From contig JAWXCH010000121.1 in the NCBI GenBank assembly GCA_034440595.1, forward strand, positions 1-6,917: 6,917 nucleotides of DNA, written 5' to 3'. Source of the DNA: JAWXCH01 sp034440595 (GTDB taxonomy: Bacteria; Planctomycetota; Planctomycetia; Pirellulales; JALHPA01). Positions 4,750-6,917 of the stretch are shown one piece after another. Position 1 is the first letter of the stretch; every line of letters begins with the position of its first letter. The notes beneath the pieces were generated by a model, which saw only the letters and a program-made list of their open reading frames with translations, ran no database searches and was not told where the DNA came from. Both the position numbers and the translations under genes were made by a program.

Positions 4750-6375
4750 GTGACACCCGGATTGACTACCACCTTTGCATTGCTCGCCAAGACGAAGAAC
4801 GAGGCGGCGGACGAAGTTCTGCTTCCCGGGCTTGAGTCGGATCGCAGCGACCTGCGCATTGGAGCATTGCGTGCGCTACTGGAGCGCCACAGCGAGGCGG
4901 GTCATCGCGAGATCGTCAATCAGTGGCACAACTACGACGATGAGCGGCGAACCTTAGTCAAAGAGTTTCGCGGTTCCATGACTGCCGCACTGCGACACGC
5001 GGTACTCTCCTTTGAGACACAGCTCTGTCGCAATGGATGCGACATGGTGCTCGACTCTCGCGAGTACGATTTGGCTCCGGCTTTGATCAATGCCAGTGAA
5101 GATGAAACCAATCCCAATCGTGGATTAACGGCGCGTGCGCTGCTGCAATCGATTGAGATGTTGTACGAAGAACTAGACTCCCCTGGCGAGCAACGAGGGA
5201 GGCGCGATCCTGTTTTGGTCCGACAACATATCCTCGGCTCGCTGGAGCAATCGGTCCAACGGTACTACAAGCACCGCGTTGGCGAAGTCCTGGAGGCATT
5301 CTTGCTGCTAGTCGACCGGGACAACCTCTGCTTACGTGGTATCCTCAGTGACCCGCGCAGCATACTTTATTTGCCCACCGCCGAAATACTGAGCCACAGC
5401 CCTCGCGCAGGAATCGTGCGTCTCGTGCTGAGCTTCCTGGACGATTCGCAGCCTCCATCGGCAGCAATGACGCTGCTGGCATATCGGAACGATGCCGCTT
5501 TTGTCGAGGCCTTGCTAAAAAAGGTCGGCACCAGTCCCTCCCCTAACATCACGCAAAACTTTCACAAACTGGAACACATTGCCTGGCTGCAAAGCGAGGA
5601 GCTATTGCTACATCGACTTGCGGACGAAGATCAATCTGCCGCTGTTTGCGTTGCATTGGCTTCGGGCGTCAATCGGCGCACGGTTTACAAGCTGATCGAG
5701 ACCATGCTGGTCAAAGGACAGCCTGCCGGTCGTCTGGCTGCGGCTCAAGGGCTGGCGCAATTTAATGGCGTAGACGCAAACACCCTGGCGCTCAAGGCAC
5801 TGGCGGATGAGGATCCTGCGATTCAAGCGGCAATCGTGCCACAGTTGCGGCAACGAGGGATCCCTGGAGCGGTCAGTAAATTGATTCAACTGCTGGAAAG
5901 CCCGCATACAACCGTCCAGTTGGCCGCACGTGAAAGTCTGGCCGAGTTCAGTTTCAATCGGTATCTATCAGCTTTTGACGGTCTGGATGACGAAGTGCGA
6001 CGCAGCACCGGCAGGATGGTTTGCAAGGTCGATCCAGCGGCGTTGCAGCTACTTGTCGAAGAGTTGGAATCTGGATCACGAACTCGTCGCTTGCGTGCCA
6101 TTAGCATGGCCGCCGTGATGGGACTGATTCTGCACGTCGAACAACAACTGCACGAGCGACTTCTGGACGAAGATCATCTGGTCAGAGCCGAGGCTGCCCG
6201 TAAACTGGCGCTGTGCGATACCGAAGCGACGCATGTACTGTTGCGCGAAGCGATGGCCGATCGAAGCCTGGTGGTGCGCGAAGCGGCTGAAATTAGCTTG
6301 AGGGCCATGAAGCAACCGATCATCGACGCTGCCCCTCTACCCCCCCCTCCACCTTGGCAGGAGGTGGCACTATGA
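4750..6375 (+). CDS. HEAT-repeat protein with proline-rich C-terminus
   Basis: A 541-residue, mostly helical solenoid protein, probably a protein-protein scaffold; no catalytic motif, signal peptide or membrane segment is seen. HEAT-like helix pairs are clearest at about 22-47 and in the C-terminal half: 343-370 (LKALADEDPAIQAAIVPQLR), 373-400 (LIQLLESPHTTVQLAARESL), 430-458, 464-490 (LLDEDHLVRAEAARKLAL) and 496-520 (LREAMADRSLVVREAAEISL). Residues 60-340 are helical but poorly matched to the repeat. The tail contains P529 and P531-535 followed by W536. GTG at 4750 is the first start after an in-frame TAA (4672-4674), with AGGT nine bases upstream (4737-4740); the next internal Met is residue 77. 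The stop overlaps the next gene as ATGA, so the two are coupled. A run of eight Cs (6340-6347) encodes part of the proline tract. The cellular role is unknown. Confidence 0.85.
   Translation: MTPGLTTTFALLAKTKNEAADEVLLPGLESDRSDLRIGALRALLERHSEAGHREIVNQWHNYDDERRTLVKEFRGSMTAALRHAVLSFETQLCRNGCDMVLDSREYDLAPALINASEDETNPNRGLTARALLQSIEMLYEELDSPGEQRGRRDPVLVRQHILGSLEQSVQRYYKHRVGEVLEAFLLLVDRDNLCLRGILSDPRSILYLPTAEILSHSPRAGIVRLVLSFLDDSQPPSAAMTLLAYRNDAAFVEALLKKVGTSPSPNITQNFHKLEHIAWLQSEELLLHRLADEDQSAAVCVALASGVNRRTVYKLIETMLVKGQPAGRLAAAQGLAQFNGVDANTLALKALADEDPAIQAAIVPQLRQRGIPGAVSKLIQLLESPHTTVQLAARESLAEFSFNRYLSAFDGLDDEVRRSTGRMVCKVDPAALQLLVEELESGSRTRRLRAISMAAVMGLILHVEQQLHERLLDEDHLVRAEAARKLALCDTEATHVLLREAMADRSLVVREAAEISLRAMKQPIIDAAPLPPPPPWQEVAL
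6340..6347 (+). repeat. Homopolymer run of eight C in the HEAT gene
   Basis: Eight consecutive Cs form part of the codons for the proline tract (P531-P533), 25 bases before the next gene's ATG. A -1 slip here moves the reader into the frame of the downstream membrane protein with no intervening stop. It is also a likely spot for sequencing or replication slippage. Confidence 0.9.
6359..6367 (+). promoter_or_regulatory. Strong Shine-Dalgarno deciding the membrane-protein start
   Basis: AGGAGGTGG is the best ribosome binding site in the window. It ends five bases before the ATG at 6372-6374, choosing it over the in-frame TTG at 6354. It lies inside the last codons of the HEAT gene. Confidence 0.8.
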
Positions 6376-6794
6376 TCGATCTGTTGGCGGTCTGTACTCT
6401 ATTCGCTGAGCGGAACGTATTTCACGACATGGGGAGTGGATTTCGTGGCGAGAATGCCAAGATCAACACGACCGAGGTGACGATTTTTGCCATCGGTGTG
6501 GTTTGCGCCGGAATCCTGTTCTGGGTTCTCTCTCGCGCTGCAAACTGGCGCGAGGGGCGCGGTGCCTACAATGATCCGCAGATGCTCTTCAAACGCCTCT
6601 GTAGCGCCCATAGTTTGGGTCGCAATGATCGTTGGTTGCTTCGTGAGCTGAATCGCATCAACGAGATCACCAGTCCCGCGGCGATCTTTTTACGCCCGGA
6701 GGTATTCGAAACGGCCAGCGCAAACACCGAGCTGTGTGAGCACTCGACAGCGATTGAACAGTTATCGCAGCGGCTGTTTGGCGAGAACGGTTAG
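6372..6794 (+). CDS. Small single-pass membrane protein with cytoplasmic helical domain
   Basis: A 140-residue protein I cannot assign to a named family. Residues 35-54 (EVTIFAIGVVCAGILFWVLS) are one clear transmembrane helix. The basic RAANWREGR that follows predicts the C-terminal part inside the cell and the roughly 34-residue N-terminus outside, unless the short hydrophobic MIDLLAVCTLFA also touches the membrane. Residues 70-112 (MLFKRLCSAHSLGRNDRWLL, then an RPEVFE end) look like a small helical domain; the LFKxLCxAHxLxRxxRxLLRxL pattern resembles segments I associate with planctomycete motility/PilZ-neighbour proteins, but this is unverified. The start at 6372 is set by the Shine-Dalgarno at 6359-6367 and the 4-base overlap with the HEAT gene. 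The coupling suggests that it anchors or partners the HEAT protein at the membrane. Confidence 0.78.
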   Translation: MIDLLAVCTLFAERNVFHDMGSGFRGENAKINTTEVTIFAIGVVCAGILFWVLSRAANWREGRGAYNDPQMLFKRLCSAHSLGRNDRWLLRELNRINEITSPAAIFLRPEVFETASANTELCEHSTAIEQLSQRLFGENG

Positions 6795-6917
6795 AACTGG
6801 CAATGCCAGTGGCACACGAATTCCCGCCGCGTTTCTCAGACTACCGCGCCAACGGTGGCCAGGCTGCGTCCGACGCTTGTCTTGGAGCGGCCTCAACCTG
6901 CGTGCCTTGGATTGCAG
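6795..6917. other. Unresolved tail after the membrane-protein gene
   Basis: A palindrome CTGGCA-A-TGCCAG lies at 6797-6809, three bases past the TAG stop. Two readings of the rest are possible. On the + strand an ATG at 6803 opens a frame that runs off the window (MPVAHEFPPRFSDYRANG and on) but has no Shine-Dalgarno. On the - strand a frame entering from the right ends at 6841-6843 with the natural-looking tail QVEAAPRQASDAAWPPLAR, which would make the palindrome a convergent terminator. All three + frames are open here, so neither gene can be claimed. Confidence 0.3.

Noticed and set aside
6354..6371. TTG start giving a six-residue longer membrane protein
   Set aside because: The AGGAGGTGG site lies after this TTG and is correctly spaced only for the ATG at 6372.

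Overview
The window reads as a piece of a Planctomycetes chromosome, most likely a Pirellulaceae-type organism. This is inferred from the exported DUF1080 + ThuA two-domain protein (a family greatly expanded in that phylum), the moderately GC-rich and gene-dense layout, and the style of the HEAT-repeat and small membrane proteins. No rRNA, tRNA, CRISPR array, transposase or prophage gene is visible, and no gene stands out as recently acquired.

Layout. (1) Positions 1-1338, + strand: a translationally coupled run made of the last codons of an unidentified gene, glutamyl-Q tRNA(Asp) synthetase (gluQ), and methionine-(R)-sulfoxide reductase (msrB). Both junctions are 4-base ATGA overlaps. (2) Positions 1350-2939, - strand: a secreted DUF1080-ThuA protein convergent with msrB, with a small stem-loop containing both stop codons between them. 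Its promoter is well defined at 3013-3041, and a longer stem-loop lies just upstream of that. (3) Positions 3111-4301, - strand: a two-gene unit of a 95-residue protein of unknown function and a TatD-type metal-dependent hydrolase resembling the EboB branch. (4) Positions 4302-4749: a 448-bp divergent intergenic region with several dyads and a cluster of TCAAG words. (5) Positions 4750-6794, + strand: a GTG-started HEAT-repeat protein, coupled by an ATGA overlap and a near-perfect Shine-Dalgarno to a 140-residue single-pass membrane protein. (6) Positions 6795-6917: an unresolved tail with a small palindrome.

How the genes may work together. GluQRS modifies queuosine in tRNA(Asp) and MsrB repairs oxidised methionine, so the first operon is translation and protein-quality housekeeping. 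The DUF1080-ThuA protein probably acts on sugars or glycosides outside the cytoplasm. The TatD-like enzyme keeps its full set of metal ligands and is paired with a small protein of unknown role. The HEAT and membrane proteins look like a scaffold and its membrane anchor.

The most interesting points are the paired loss of two zinc-ligand cysteines in GluQRS, the 95-residue/TatD pair, and an 8-C run at the end of the HEAT gene where a -1 shift would fuse it in frame to the membrane protein. No clearly new defence or mobile system was found.
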